The translations under genes were made by a program, and so were the position numbers. From Synchiropus splendidus (taxonomy: Eukaryota > Chordata > Actinopteri > Syngnathiformes > Callionymidae), in contig NC_071349.1 in assembly GCF_027744825.2 (NCBI RefSeq), positions 4,712,001-4,776,000 of the forward strand: a stretch of 64,000 nucleotides of DNA. Reading direction: 5' to 3'. Each line of letters begins with the position of its first letter. Position 1 is the stretch's first letter. Under the pieces are notes generated by a model. The model was given only the letters and a program-made list of their open reading frames with translations. It was not told where the DNA came from and did no database searches. Shown one piece after another: positions 36,001-44,939 of this stretch.

Positions 36001-38343
36001 CATTTGCTTATTTAGGACCTTACGACCAATCCTAACACATTTAAGCCTCCGTTTGAGGAGGCAGACTTCATGGTAACTACAGTATGTTATTATAACCAAG
36101 TGGATATACTTTTGGGTACGTGTCATGTTTAAGGTTAGCATTTGTTTTGAATTTTTAGGACATGGGTGAGAAGCTAGTGAAGGCACTATGTCAATAGTGC
36201 TACTATGTTACAAGGATATGAATGCTAGCAGAACTTGCAATGATCTCAGAAATAAAAATGGAGCACTGTATGGGCAACCCACAGGTTTGTCGCACTATCT
36301 CTGTGGGATTCGCTCATTGCCATAATGCTTTCCATAGCCTCTCATCCATAACTAAATCATGCAAAACAAATTGCTAAACTTAGCCAGGACCTTTAACCAC
36401 ACTTAAACCTAATTATAATGACCTAGTTGCCTTGAAGTCTTCATGGTTCAAACTGAGGCCTGGCCTTGTGGGGTACAGCAAAAGGGCCTTATGATGGCAT
36501 GAGAGCCCTGCAAGGAGATGTTTTCTCCAATATTAGATTAGATGGCCTTTATTAGTCCCAGGATAGATCCTACACACACATTTTATCACACGCATTTTGT
36601 CACATGCCTTTTCGTTGACAGCCTGATAGCGCTCTCTAGCAGAAAGGAGGATGTTGGAGAAAGTTGGGTGTGATGAAATGGAAGAGACACAGATAGTCAA
36701 ACCTATATGCATGCCTGCATGTGTCACCATGGGTAAGATTTTTTTTTTTTTTTTTTTGAGAATATTTGCCAGTAAACCTGTCACATTTTAGACAAGATTT
36801 TGTGTGACATCTTGTGTAACATTTCACCCTCATTTCATAAACAACCAATCTAAAAAAAACTATAAAAGTTTTAGGGATAATATTAAGTGTCATTATACAT
36901 GGTCATTGGAAGAAAGCTAACAAATTATGTGTGTTGATGGTTCACACACGCACACACATATATATGTATATGTGTGTGTGTGTCTGTTCTTGTACCTCTG
37001 ACTTTGTGAGAAACTGTGTGAGTTTTTCATCAAAAGAGTGAGGACATTTTTGCAAAGTGAGGACATATTGGCCGCTCCTCAACTTGTCAAGCCTCATTGT
37101 GAGGGTTAAAACAACAAGTAGTATATATATATATATATATATACATATATGTATATATATGTAAGCTTGACTTATTTGCACAGAGTGACCACGCTTCCCA
37201 AGTGAAATAAGTTATACCTGCACTTGCATACGAATTAAGTTTAATTCAGAGTCATGGTTAAGGTTAGCCATTTGTTTTGGATGGTTAGGTTTAGGGAAAG
37301 AGGCTGGGGAAAGCATTGTGGCAATGAGAAACCTCCCAATGTCCCCACGGGGATAGCAATGCAATCGCGTGTGTGTGAGTGTGTTCTTGCACTTTTGGCT
37401 TTGTGAGAACCTGTATGTGTTTTTAATCAGAGTGGGGACATTTTTGCAAAGTGAGGACATTTTGGCTGGTCCTCACTTTGTCAAGCCACATTCTGAGTGT
37501 TATAACAACAAAATACAAAGGTTATCATAATTGGGTTTTAGTTTGGTTCAGAGTAAAGGTTTTAGGGTGAGAAGCTGTGGAACGCGTGTCATGATGGAAG
37601 ACCAGAGCGTGTGCGCGAGTGTGTTTGTGCGTGCGTGTCAACCAATTTGCACTAGCTCTGTATTACGGCAGGTTTGTTATCCCCAGATATAAAAATGCGA
37701 TTGAAGTTTTAGAAAAGGCAAAACATAAATGAATAGATACATAAATTCCGCTGACTGCGCGTGAAAACCTATCGTTCATTATTATGTGTAATATGGACGG
37801 GACACTCTGCAATTTAAAATTGACAGTAATACACTCGTGCACTGGAAATGGAAATAATGTATTAAAGCTGGTTCACTCTTGCGAAAAAGCAACTGTTCCC
37901 CGGATTGTGCACAACTTAAATCATACATGTATTAAGCGCCTTTCAACAACAACAAAAAAGTCTACACATTAGACATGTACCGCATTTCATTGATTCTCGC
38001 AGACAATCGTCGTTTCCCTTTATTTATTATTTTTTTTCTCTCTAGATTTTAAATATTCCAAAGCCGAAATATTTAGCATTTTAAGATATAATAATTACAG
38101 ATTTGGTGGAGTCGTTTTTCGTATAACAAGTATGGGAGTTAAAAATATGTCGAATAATTTGTGCGAATACATAAAGACAAAATATACTTAAGACGTTCCG
38201 CTATCCAGACAAAGCTTAAATGGTGAAACAAGCGCGTCTCGGCAGATGACTCTAAATCGATACAATATATAAAGGGAAGATGACTGACCGGTGACTTCTC
38301 TCCGGGACAGGTGCTGAGGCTTCCCCTGCTTGCGTCGGGACAT
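15347..38343 (-). CDS. bcl11b: bcl11b gene, three coding exons (BCL11B/CTIP2 zinc-finger repressor)
   Basis: The spliced reading frame joins 38343-38289, 32641-32198 and 17301-15347 (55 + 444 + 1955 nt), giving 817 aa plus stop; both junctions are phase 1 with GT donors and AG acceptors. The human isoform without exon 3 is 823 aa. Order of domains: N-terminal [13 protein letters not shown] motif, which recruits NuRD through RBBP4 in this family; a CCHC finger near residues 60-83; a C2H2 finger near 177-198; a C2H2 pair near 380-430; an acidic Glu/Asp stretch; and three C-terminal C2H2 fingers near 721-803. The C-terminus [10 protein letters not shown] and the block [20 protein letters not shown] match BCL11B better than BCL11A. 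It is a nuclear sequence-specific repressor of T-cell and neuron development. Teleosts kept two copies (ba and bb); I cannot tell which this is. No mammalian-type alternative exon 3 was recognised. Confidence 0.95.
17970..18070. repeat. hAT-like terminal fragment (CTAGGGCTGGG type)
   Basis: ACTAGGGCTGGGAAATTAATC followed by AT-rich sequence with repeated GATTAT motifs resembles the termini of widespread fish hAT-type MITEs. The other end is not recognised. Confidence 0.35.
18900..18942. repeat. perfect 18 bp stem hairpin
   Basis: CCATACATACAGGGTCAA, a 7 nt loop, and its exact inverted complement. It sits just before a retrovirus-like LTR. Confidence 0.9.
18950..20250 (+). mobile_element. retrovirus-like LTR with primer-binding site and leader
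   Basis: An apparent LTR with an AATAAA at about 19308 ends in CCCTACA near 19403 and is followed by TTTGGTGACCCCGACGTGAT, a retroviral-type primer-binding site (TGG at 19406). Downstream is a leader and broken frames (about 19800-20250) that may be gag-like but are not recognisable. No pol or env and no second LTR seen. It is an inactive old copy or a non-autonomous element; the LTR start is uncertain. Confidence 0.5.
20320..20745 (+). pseudogene. Rex1/L2-like LINE ORF2 relic (endonuclease and linker)
   Basis: Plus strand: [20 protein letters not shown] and [20 protein letters not shown] match the apurinic-endonuclease region of fish Rex1/L2-type LINEs. After a deletion, 20500-20660 reads [19 protein letters not shown] and [13 protein letters not shown], the endonuclease-RT linker. 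The RT that follows in intact copies is absent here. Confidence 0.75.
21080..21400 (+). mobile_element. Tc1/mariner-like element end
   Basis: ATACTCGACAAAAATATAAACGCAACACTTTTG and the downstream GTGCACAGGTGGGTCTTAGACTGTCCACAATAAAAGGCCACTC are recognised as the left part of a fish Tc1/mariner-type repeat. No transposase frame and no matching right end were found. Confidence 0.55.
22798..23060 (+). repeat. dispersed GAGGACA/TTAAGG repeat, copy 1
   Basis: Carries the family landmarks: a TTGTGAGGA start, GACCCCACGAGGTTAAGTCTCA, TTTGAGGAT, ACTGGGTCATCATTAT, a GTTAAGG block, and ATGTCCCCACAAGG at the end. The same landmarks recur in six other places in this window. Confidence 0.7.
23095..23295 (+). 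repeat. dispersed GAGGACA/TTAAGG repeat, copy 2
   Basis: TTGTGAGGACATTTTCCAATG, GAGGACATTTTAGCTGGTCC, GGTCATTATAATTGG, TTTAGCCATTTGTTTTGCATGG. Same orientation as copy 1, directly downstream. Confidence 0.7.
24690..24745. repeat. (AATA)n-rich simple repeat
   Basis: AATAAATAAATAAAATAAAT-type run directly visible, with ATA interruptions. Confidence 0.85.
25829..25960 (+). repeat. hAT-like MITE left end
   Basis: CAGTGCTTCTCAATTATTTT followed by CTGTTGTGCCCCTCCCACCC is the start of a common vertebrate hAT-type repeat. The matching right terminus was not found, so the copy is truncated. Confidence 0.5.
26752..27275 (+). mobile_element. probable solo LTR of a gypsy-like element
   Basis: Begins TGTCACGAACC, has a TATTTAAA box near 26908, and a CTATTAAACTGCTGG polyadenylation-type region near 27203 followed by a T/C-rich end. 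This is the usual layout of fish gypsy LTRs. No internal gag/pol is adjacent, so it looks like a solo LTR. The right boundary is approximate. Confidence 0.5.
27690..28212. repeat. long inverted repeat (190 bp arms, foldback-like element)
   Basis: Arms 27690-27879 and 28023-28212 are inverted copies: by hand count 15 differences in 190 positions (about 92% identity) and no gaps. The spacer (27880-28022, 143 bp) is unrelated. Short open frames on each arm look alike only because of this. Possible identities: a foldback or Mutator-like MITE with long terminal inverted repeats, or two head-to-head copies of a smaller repeat. Several arm differences are transitions. Confidence 0.85.
28370..28620. 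repeat. AAATA-rich simple sequence
   Basis: AAATAAATA-type runs on one strand switch to TTTATTTATT runs at about 28520. A 60 bp segment at 28575-28636 recurs inverted at 28938-28988. Confidence 0.7.
28970..30985 (-). pseudogene. RTE-like LINE (endonuclease and reverse transcriptase), decayed
   Basis: Minus strand, read from high to low coordinates. 30983-30756 is endonuclease ([40 protein letters not shown]). 30304-30071 is the RT N-terminus ([19 protein letters not shown]). 30013-29585 is the RT core ([39 protein letters not shown]). FADDI lies near 29495, and 29482-29009 is the C-terminal part ([20 protein letters not shown]). At least four frame breaks and several stops. The 3' end abuts an (AAATA)n tract, as expected for an RTE-type tail; the 5' end is truncated inside the endonuclease. 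Confidence 0.85.
32198..32641 (-). CDS. bcl11b: bcl11b second coding exon (CCHC finger)
   Basis: Acceptor GAAAGCAG before GTGTTGAGCATC, donor GTAAGC after ACATCCACAG. The exon encodes about 148 residues, including [20 protein letters not shown] followed by IEHKKKLC: the conserved CCHC finger (C60, C63, H78, C83 of the spliced protein) that mediates self-association in BCL11 proteins. It ends in [10 protein letters not shown], matching the mammalian ICPKQENIAG exon end. Residues 19-55 are strongly diverged from mammalian BCL11B. Confidence 0.95.
33021..33052. repeat. (TA)n microsatellite
   Basis: Uninterrupted TA run, directly visible. Confidence 0.9.
34725..34810 (-). repeat. tRNA-derived SINE head
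   Basis: Minus strand: TAGCGGTTAAAGCAC (box A-like, 34800-34786) and GGTTGCTGGTTCGCATC (box B, 34768-34752) at tRNA-like spacing, with TATGTGTCACAAGG between. A very similar stretch occurs at 60430-60480. It lacks a full cloverleaf and is not a functional tRNA gene. Confidence 0.65.
34979..35107 (+). pseudogene. Tc1/mariner transposase relic
   Basis: Plus strand: [20 protein letters not shown] then [17 protein letters not shown], the catalytic-core segment QDNDPKHT...SPDLNPIE of Tc1/mariner transposases. Only about 43 residues remain, and the PIE after LN is lost. Confidence 0.75.
35575..35925 (+). repeat. dispersed GAGGACA/TTAAGG repeat, copy 3
   Basis: GGGTTTAAGTTTGCTTCAAT, GGTTAAGGTTAGTTATTTGT, GGGGCCCCACAAGTTTAAGC, CTCAATTTGAGGATTAAAAC, TGACTGAGTCATTATAATTG and CCATTTGCTTTAGATGGTTA. 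Contains parts of two units in tandem. Confidence 0.7.
35945..36215 (+). repeat. dispersed GAGGACA/TTAAGG repeat, copy 4
   Basis: TTGCGAGGACCAATTCTTGG, CCTCCGTTTGAGGAGGCAGA, GTTTAAGGTTAGCATTTGTT, GGCACTATGTCAATAGTG. Follows copy 3 directly after a (TG)n tract. Confidence 0.65.
36290..36520 (-). repeat. dispersed GAGGACA/TTAAGG repeat, copy 5 (inverted)
   Basis: On the minus strand the landmarks CCTCAGTTTGAACCATGAAG, GTCATTATAATTAGG and TTTAGTTATGGATGAGAGG follow the family order. Inverted relative to its neighbours. Confidence 0.5.
36528..36570 (-). repeat. LINE 3' end with ATCTA tail
   Basis: Minus strand CTGGGACTAATAAAGGCCAT is followed by CTAATCTAAT, a common fish LINE 3' terminus. Only the end is present. 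Confidence 0.5.
36985..37350 (+). repeat. dispersed GAGGACA/TTAAGG repeat, copy 6
   Basis: TTGTACCTCTGACTTTGTGAG, AGTGAGGACATTTTTGCAAA, CATTGTGAGGGTTAAAACAAC, then a (TA)n interruption (37120-37148), then GGTTAAGGTTAGCCATTTGT and AATGTCCCCACGGGGAT. Split by the microsatellite and other sequence. Confidence 0.7.
37380..37615 (+). repeat. dispersed GAGGACA/TTAAGG repeat, copy 7
   Basis: TTCTTGCACTTTTGGCTTTG, GGGGACATTTTTGCAAAGTG, GACATTTTGGCTGGTCCTCA, TTATCATAATTGGGTTTTAG. Closest to copy 6. Confidence 0.7.
38289..38343 (-). CDS. bcl11b: bcl11b first coding exon (NuRD-binding N-terminus)
   Basis: On the minus strand the ATG at 38343 opens [18 protein letters not shown] plus one base, then the donor GTCAGT. 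The 55 nt length and phase 1 end agree with the first coding exon of mammalian BCL11A/B. Too short to stand out as an open frame, but the 13-residue motif is diagnostic. Position 8 is Lys, as in BCL11A; mammalian BCL11B has Asn there. Confidence 0.95.
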
Positions 38344-38900
38344 CGCCCTGGCATTTACACTTGCATCGCCTGGAAAGCGGAACCGGCCACAAACTGGCCC
38401 TGGACCAGCAGGTCACTGGTCAGCACCGAAGTGACTGTGAGCGCCCCTGAGTGCGTCCAGGAACCAGGTGACCAGAGCTTAAGGAGTGCAAAATATCAAT
38501 CCTGTAGAGCGGTGGGGGGTTCTTCGTCTGCGCTGGCACCACTTCAATCTTCCCACAGTGACACCGCCGCTGGGTTAAGAGCGAAGTGTCGCGCACTTCA
38601 CCAGCGCGTGTGAGCCTCTGTGTGATTCTGCTCCGCGCTCAGGCTTCATCAATCGAAGAAGACTCGAGTTCAGATGCGGTAGTGACGTTCTGTGCACGAA
38701 AAGAAGGGACAGTAGATGCTAAAAGCCCTGGGGGCGACGCGTGGCGGAGTTCACGTGTATTTACACACGCGCCATGTCGCACGTCGTGTGTGCGTGTATT
38801 AGGATGGTCTCGACGGTCGGTGACGCGTCTGTCTCCGATGTCCCGACGCTTCCGTGAGTGTGATAGCGAACCGAGCTTACTTATCCCCCCTTGAATTAAT
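38344..38900 (-). promoter_or_regulatory. bcl11b: CpG-rich 5' UTR and promoter region of bcl11b
   Basis: The sequence just upstream of the start codon (higher coordinates) is much richer in CG dinucleotides than its surroundings, for example around 38560-38620 and 38730-38870 (GACGCG, CGCGCC, CGACGG). This fits a CpG-island promoter and 5' UTR. No convincing TATA box was seen. The transcription start is not determined; the assignment is by position and composition only. Confidence 0.5.
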
Positions 38901-39597
38901 ATCGTAAATGCACATTTCAAAAGTTTCTAAAATGATATGTCCATTGCCGTTCATTCAAAAATAGGTTCATTTAATCTTTTGGCAAATTGGTAAGAGTGAA
39001 AACACGAATTCATTGTCAGATCGCGTTTTATTTTTCCTTAATCTTATTGTCCAACAATATAAGAGATTGAAGACGCACGTTCATCAGTAATGAATGTCTA
39101 ATAAATGGCCATCTGAGCGCTTCCGTACTGAGCCATCCGTCTCCAGCTTCGTCCGCTTCAGACGCCTCCAGCTTTGTGTCACGCGAGCAGACTCTGAAAT
39201 GTAAATTATTGTCTGGTCTTAAAGCCAGTGTGGCCATTGTGAAGGTGCGCAGCATGAATACAGGGACACGTACTAAACATACGCACGCGTGCACACGCTT
39301 GTCATCATTTATCACACAGAATGCATTTACTATGTATCATGCTAACTTCTTAGAATGTTACACTTGTACTTAGCACAAGTCATTTTGGAGCATCTCATCG
39401 TATGCGGAGTGTATTGAAAGTGTAATATAGAGTTAAAGGGTTATTACTTATTTCTTTTTTTTCTCGTTTGCTCTGTGGCACATCTACACAAACGCAGGGG
39501 TCGAACTGGTGCTCACTCTGTGAGCAATGCCACCTCGAATGACAACATAATTATGGTAAAAGCGTGGATGATACAATTGTGGCCATTAAACGTATTA

Positions 39598-39616
39598 AAA
39601 AAAAAAAAAAAAAAAA
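39598..39616. repeat. poly-A run
   Basis: Uninterrupted A run visible in the sequence. Confidence 0.9.
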
Positions 39617-40397
39617 CCTTTCAATAAACTGCAATAATAAGACAGGCTTTAAAAGTCATCAATAACATATTGACACAGAAATTCCGATTTTGGACTGGGG
39701 GAGGCTGCTGTCAGTAGCAAAGTTTGGTGATGGAGAGACTAATGTTTTTGTTATTTCTGCTTTTTTGACTCGTTAAGATAAAGGAAATTGTGTGCCATGC
39801 ACGCAGTGACATCAACAAAACAAGCTAGGACAGCAGCCAATAGAATCTTCACTCATTCTCCAAAATTCACAAACATGATGCGTCCCACATGTCTGCCACA
39901 AGCAAATGGACTGCAATTGACAGATCCGCAAGACTGATCAGTAAACAATGAATGAACAATGAATAAATCAAAAACAAAGTTCCTCTGGGAGGATTCATAC
40001 TCATTCATACAGTCAATGTTTTAAGTAATTCTCTTATCGATGGACACACTCTGTCCACAGTCCACTCTGGATGAGATGACAAGCCAGAAATAAAAAGACT
40101 GAATGGAGACATGCGTAATTATTAGTTAGAGTTTATCAAATGTTTGGATATGTATAGAACCAGTGGAATTGTGGCACATGGCAGAGTTGTCAAAATGATG
40201 GAATATCGCTGAGACAGGGGTGGAAACGTCACCGTGAACAATCAGACCAGGATAACATTCGACCACGAGTACCCACAGAAGGTGTATAATCACAGGAAGA
40301 AAAAAGTTACTATGACAATGAGGTTCGTGGAATTGAAGACTGTTTATTATAATTTCTTTTTAACCTAATTTGGTTTTATATTCTGTATTTCATTACA

Positions 40398-40445
40398 TGC
40401 TGGATTTTCTTTGATTTTCATTACAAAAAATCAAAGCATCCAGCA
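40398..40445. repeat. short hairpin
   Basis: TGCTGGAT...TTTGATTTT pairs with AAAATCAAAG...ATCCAGCA around a short CATTACA loop; one asymmetric bulge. About 17 paired bases. Confidence 0.8.
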
Positions 40446-41435
40446 TATATTTAAAGTATACCTTGTAATAAGAAGCCAGATGAGCAGTCCTTCATCCTCA
40501 GTTAAAAAAAAATGGCCTGTGTTTCATTGACAATGCGCAGAAAACACAACATCAGTACTTTGGACGAGCTTCCTGTCCTTGCAAACCTTTTGCTTGTGAA
40601 TTCGATGGAGGACGGGAGCAACATATCATGATACTACCCATTTCCTCCGGAAACATTTCATGGCACATTTGGCTAGTAGCTGTTCTTTGTACACTTCCAT
40701 CATTTTCGTAAATATAGGACTGTTCTTTTTTTTATTGCGATAAGAAGCATCCCCTTTTGCATCTTTTTATTTAATTTTATTTTATTTGTTTGTTTTTGCA
40801 ATGTCCTCTAACACATAAGTACATTGCATGACAAATTGTGTGGCATTTGGATTCCCACTTGTACTTTTTATTGGTCGCATTCGGTGTTAATTAGAGAAAG
40901 TGCATATGTCCTTTGTATTTCAATTTGATGTCCACAGTCGAACACGTAACAGGTAATATAAAACTGCAAAACCGCGAGGATCGAGAGCCTGACGTTAGGG
41001 TCGGCATACGATGCAACACTACCCTCTACTGGCCAGCCACAGTACTCGCCCTCTCGGCCATTTGGGCGGAAGGAAAAGTCGGTCTTGAAATACATGAAAG
41101 TGCAAGCTGCAACACAATGTGAGGGAGTGTTTTCTATTTTTTTTTTAATTTCATTTCACCGTTACTTCTAAATGGTTATTATAATCATTGGACTTATATT
41201 GCTTTGTATAACAGCAGGTTGACCTCTGTCAACATTTACATCTTCAATTAAATTTTAGTAAGGTTTCAGCAGCTAAGTTTTTTTTTTTTTAAAAAAAAGG
41301 CAAAACAGACTTGTTTATGATTTGTGTGGTCTGAAAAATGTGCGAGGATACATCACCTTTAAAAAAAATTTTTTTTTTTTGAGTTCTGCTTTGAGACTGA
41401 TAATTCAGCCAAGTTCTGAAAGCGCTTCATGCCAG

Positions 41436-41437
<2 letters not shown>

Positions 41438-41475
<38 letters not shown>
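41438..41475. repeat. (AT)n microsatellite
   Basis: Uninterrupted AT dinucleotides, directly visible. Confidence 0.9.
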
Positions 41476-41479
<4 letters not shown>

Positions 41480-42465
41480 TATACATCAGAACAATATATC
41501 CATCTAAAATAGAAATGCCTCATTATTAGAAAAGATATTTAAATTATGATTTTAAAAAAATGTGTTTTGCTGTATATTCTTAGGTAAGTGTCTAACAAAT
41601 TGAATTTCCGAATTCAGAATTGAATTTTGGTAAGTATCAGTCGCTGCAGCTTTTTAATTGTTACACTTAACCTATTTCTCTTTTAGGACACCTCACTTTC
41701 TCAGTTGTCCTTTCTTCTCAATCTCATTACTCCACATCCCTGTCAGATATCTGGCCTGACAGTCAGACTGCAGGGGAAGAGGGTCCGCTCTGCCACAAGA
41801 CATCAAGTCAAACACACACAAACACCGTCCACCTGAGCAGCCAGGACCTAACCTACATAATCGGTGGTGTGGTCAAAGGGATCTTCCTCTCTCCTCCAGA
41901 GACAGGCTGGCAGGTCGGGAAGATTCTGGGTCAGGTTGCAAAGGTCTGATGAAAATTTAGAAGGACACTGATGCTGGGCCTCTTCTCTGCTAGCTGGTCA
42001 GTGGGTGTGCTGGGATCAGATCGAATCTGAACTGATTTGTCAGCTTGTCGTGACAAACCATGACAAAGATTGGATGTGTGTGTGTGTGTATGCGGGACTA
42101 GTGTCATCCTCTAATTTGATAATGACCCTTCAGATGAAATAAAAATAATGAAAAATGCATTCCTTTCGGAACATGGGCCATTGATGATTTGTTTCCACTC
42201 TCACAAAAAAAAAAAATTAAAACAAACTAAAACTTTAGCCCAACTGTCTTTCATTTTCATTTGCTTTAACGGTTTTTACGGCAGCAGTCGGAAATGTGTA
42301 GAGGCTCATTATTTTGATGCCCCAGAAATGTGTTTTCAAACCCACTCTTCCAGTCTTCTCTCTGTTCCAAAATCTCTGCACCCGTTGGGTGAAAAAACTT
42401 CAAAGGAAATGTGTTTATGCATTCATACAAAACAGTTTTCTGGAACTCACTGACAAAGGAAATAA

Positions 42466-42740
42466 GAGTCATGGTGGCTCAGGGGGACACACCCAAACGC
42501 TAGAATCGCTGGACTCGAAATGAGGGTAAGTTGACAGTGGTTTAATACAGTAGTATACAGAAAACAGGACACGAACAGGAAACGAGGAAACCAAGGATGT
42601 CGCCACCAAAATGCAGAGCAAGGATTAAAAGTCAAGCCTAAATAACATGGACAACAAAAACGCACTTGGATAAACTCACGAGGCCCAAATAACGAAAAGT
42701 GCTCGGTGGTGGAATAAACACGCACAAGGAGGAAAGCTAA
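42466..42740 (-). mobile_element. possible gypsy-like LTR fragment
   Basis: On the minus strand, CTGTATTAAACCACTGTCAA and then GCTAGAATCGCTGGACTC-like sequence (inverted) ending GCGTTTGGGTGTGTCC resemble the R-U5 end of fish gypsy LTRs. The start is not defined and no internal region follows. Confidence 0.35.
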
Positions 42741-42889
42741 TGAGAGAAAACAAAGAGTGAGTTACAGAAACATAGGAAGCACACAGCTTAAAGTAAAAAA
42801 ATAAAATAAAATAAAAATAAACAATAATAATACAAGTAGTAGTAGTAAATAAATAACACACAAACAACAAGTGCTGTTCATGAATTAAT

Positions 42890-43035
42890 CAGACTGGCGG
42901 CCGAGTGGGGAAAAAATGTTCCTGTGACAGGAGGTTCTGGTTTGAATCGACCATATCCTCCTGCCAGAGAGAAGTGGAACAAACAGTCCATGACCAGGGG
43001 GAGAAGGGTCGGCTCGAGTGTCCGAGACAGTCGTC
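42890..43035 (-). repeat. short L2/Rex1-like LINE 3' fragment
   Basis: Closely resembles 44650-44775: CGGCCGAG, GACAGGAGGTTCTGG, TCCTCCTGCCAGAG, GGAACAAACAGTCCATGACC, GAGAAGGGTCGGCTC. Same family and orientation as the copies at 44526 and 61176. Confidence 0.75.
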
Positions 43036-43517
43036 CCCAGGGAGTCAGGCACGTTGAGCTGTTGAAGTCTTCAAGGGAGAATCATATTGAAAAGCAGAGC
43101 TGTGTGTGTGTGTGTACTGTGAGTATTTATATGTGCAGATATACGTTTTTGTTTTTTGGTTTTTTGGTTTATGTTTATATACTTGATTTCAGGGAGTAGC
43201 AAGAGCAGCAACATTGTGGGTCTGGGGGACAGGCTGGCAGTGAGGTGCAAGTGCACAGGTCCGCCACAGGGGGGAGGCGACGGTGTGGGTCGCTTTGAAC
43301 CAATTGCTTTCCAGATAAATAAATGCCAGGGAAGTGGCTGCACCGAGCGAGGACGACAACTTGACTTTGTCTCTGTTTGTTCGGTATTCATTGTTCCGAG
43401 GCATTCATTGAAACACTACAAGGCCCGGTGGCCATCCGGTTGCGCAACAAACATTTGGTGGCAGCGGTGGGATCAGAGGTGCTTATCAAAAAGTGAGATT
43501 GCAAAGATCAAGACACC

Positions 43518-44479
43518 GTGGAGTTGGAGAATCTGCAGGACCAATTGAGTGAGTCCCTGGTGCACTTCCAGTTTGAGCAACTGAAAGAGGAGTGTTTTCA
43601 TGCAAAGATCTCTACTGAACGACAAACCAAGAAGCACGCACTGATCAGATTAATAAGCGAAGCAGCAGAGACAGCCATAGAAGAGGAGGAAGAGGAAGAA
43701 GCCTCTGCAAAGAAACTGGATGTTTAAAATGACTTCAAAACAATCAACAAATGTTTGGGTATCGCAGGACCACATCCCCCAGAAGTGACTATTGGAAGGA
43801 AATTTAAGATCAATGGGGCCAAATTTGATTCACCAGACAGAAATGGGACTGAGGAAAAATCACTGTGAAGCAGAGATTATTGAAGCAGTGGCAAGAGCCA
43901 TAAGTCCAGGTTTGATTCTGCGAGACGTGTTGGAAATCAAGTCAGGACTCACTCTTTCTCAGTTACGCACCATATTAAAGGGAGGACTGATTTATATCAT
44001 CGCTTGATAAACATCATGGAAGCTGAAAGTTTCTTTGAGGTGTGTGAACTGGCTGAGTGAATGACAATGTAAAACATCAGCTAAAATGTACCTTGATGAT
44101 GACAATGTCACAGATGACGTTTTGACTGAGAAGCTCAATGGAGCAGCTAGCCTTGAATGGGAAAGACAACAAAAATTCCAAAAGATGACTAAAGAATTGA
44201 AAGTGAGAGAAATCAAAACAGACACACAACCGCGAGCTCCTAAAAGTGATCACTCGGTTAAAAGGAGAAATGGAACAAATCAAAAGAACTATGAGAGAGT
44301 CCACAAGATCATCTGGTCAGCAGCGAACAAGCAGGAAGCCGGCTGGTAAAAATTGCAAAGACAACCATCGGGAACAACAATGTGACCATTGTTTTAAATG
44401 TGGTCAGAGTGGTCATCTGTCCCGTGGATGCAGAGTTGAAAGGAGAGTTACAATGAGACCCGGACAAGTAGACATCTAA
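43518..44479 (+). pseudogene. gypsy gag region
   Basis: Three open stretches (43518-43727, 43792-44007, 44086-44479) in different frames form a gag-like protein with a charged coiled region and a single CCHC zinc knuckle at about 44380-44430. Frameshifts make it nonfunctional. Confidence 0.75.
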
Positions 44480-44525
44480 CCAATACAGTGATAACTACAC
44501 TTACAGCACCTGCTGCGAAAGATCA

Positions 44526-44938
44526 CAATCAGAATCAGAATCACATTTATTGCCATGGTCAGTGGGGATCCCACCAACTAGGAAAGTGTGTTGGGATAAA
44601 ATAAAATAAAATAAAATAAAATAACAAAGGCTGATCACAAATTCAACAGTCCTACGGCCGAGGAGAAGAAGCGGTTCCTGTGACGGGAGGTTCTGGTCTG
44701 GATGGACCGTAGCCTCCTGCCAGAGGGAAGAGGAACAAACAGTCCATGTCCAGGGTGAGAAGGGTCGGCTCTGATCCGTCCTGCACGTCTATGGGTCCTG
44801 AGGGATACAGGTCCCGAAGAGGTGGCAGGTTGCAACCTATCACCTTCTCAGCAGAACGCACAATGCGCTGCAGTCTGCTCTTATCCCTGGAGGTGGCGCT
44901 GTTGTACCAGACGGTACGGTAGGAGAGCAGCCAGCGAA
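44526..44938 (-). mobile_element. L2/Rex1-like LINE 3' copy inserted in the gypsy element
   Basis: Minus strand: the ORF2 C-terminus TVWYNSATSRDKSRLQRIVR through GRRLRSIQTRTSRHRNRFF, then a 3' UTR with a (TTTTA)n run and the terminal (TGATTC)n tail at 44526-44543. Same family as 61176-62095. The gypsy sequence resumes right after it, so this is a nested insertion. Confidence 0.85.
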
Positions 44939-44939
44939 C

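Larger units (their letters stand above)
32642..38288 (-). other. bcl11b: bcl11b first intron
   Basis: 5.6 kb intron between the 55 nt first coding exon and the CCHC-finger exon. It holds a (TA)n tract, a SINE, a Tc1 transposase relic and five copies of one dispersed repeat. 33060-34700 and 37640-38280 show nothing I can name. Confidence 0.85.
39400..42465. other. intergenic stretch without a recognised gene
   Basis: AT-rich sequence between the bcl11b promoter and the gypsy region. It contains a poly-A run (39598-39616), a short hairpin (40398-40445), a poly-T/poly-A patch (41279-41380) and an (AT)n tract (41438-41475). Open frames here are short and unconvincing. Confidence 0.7.
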
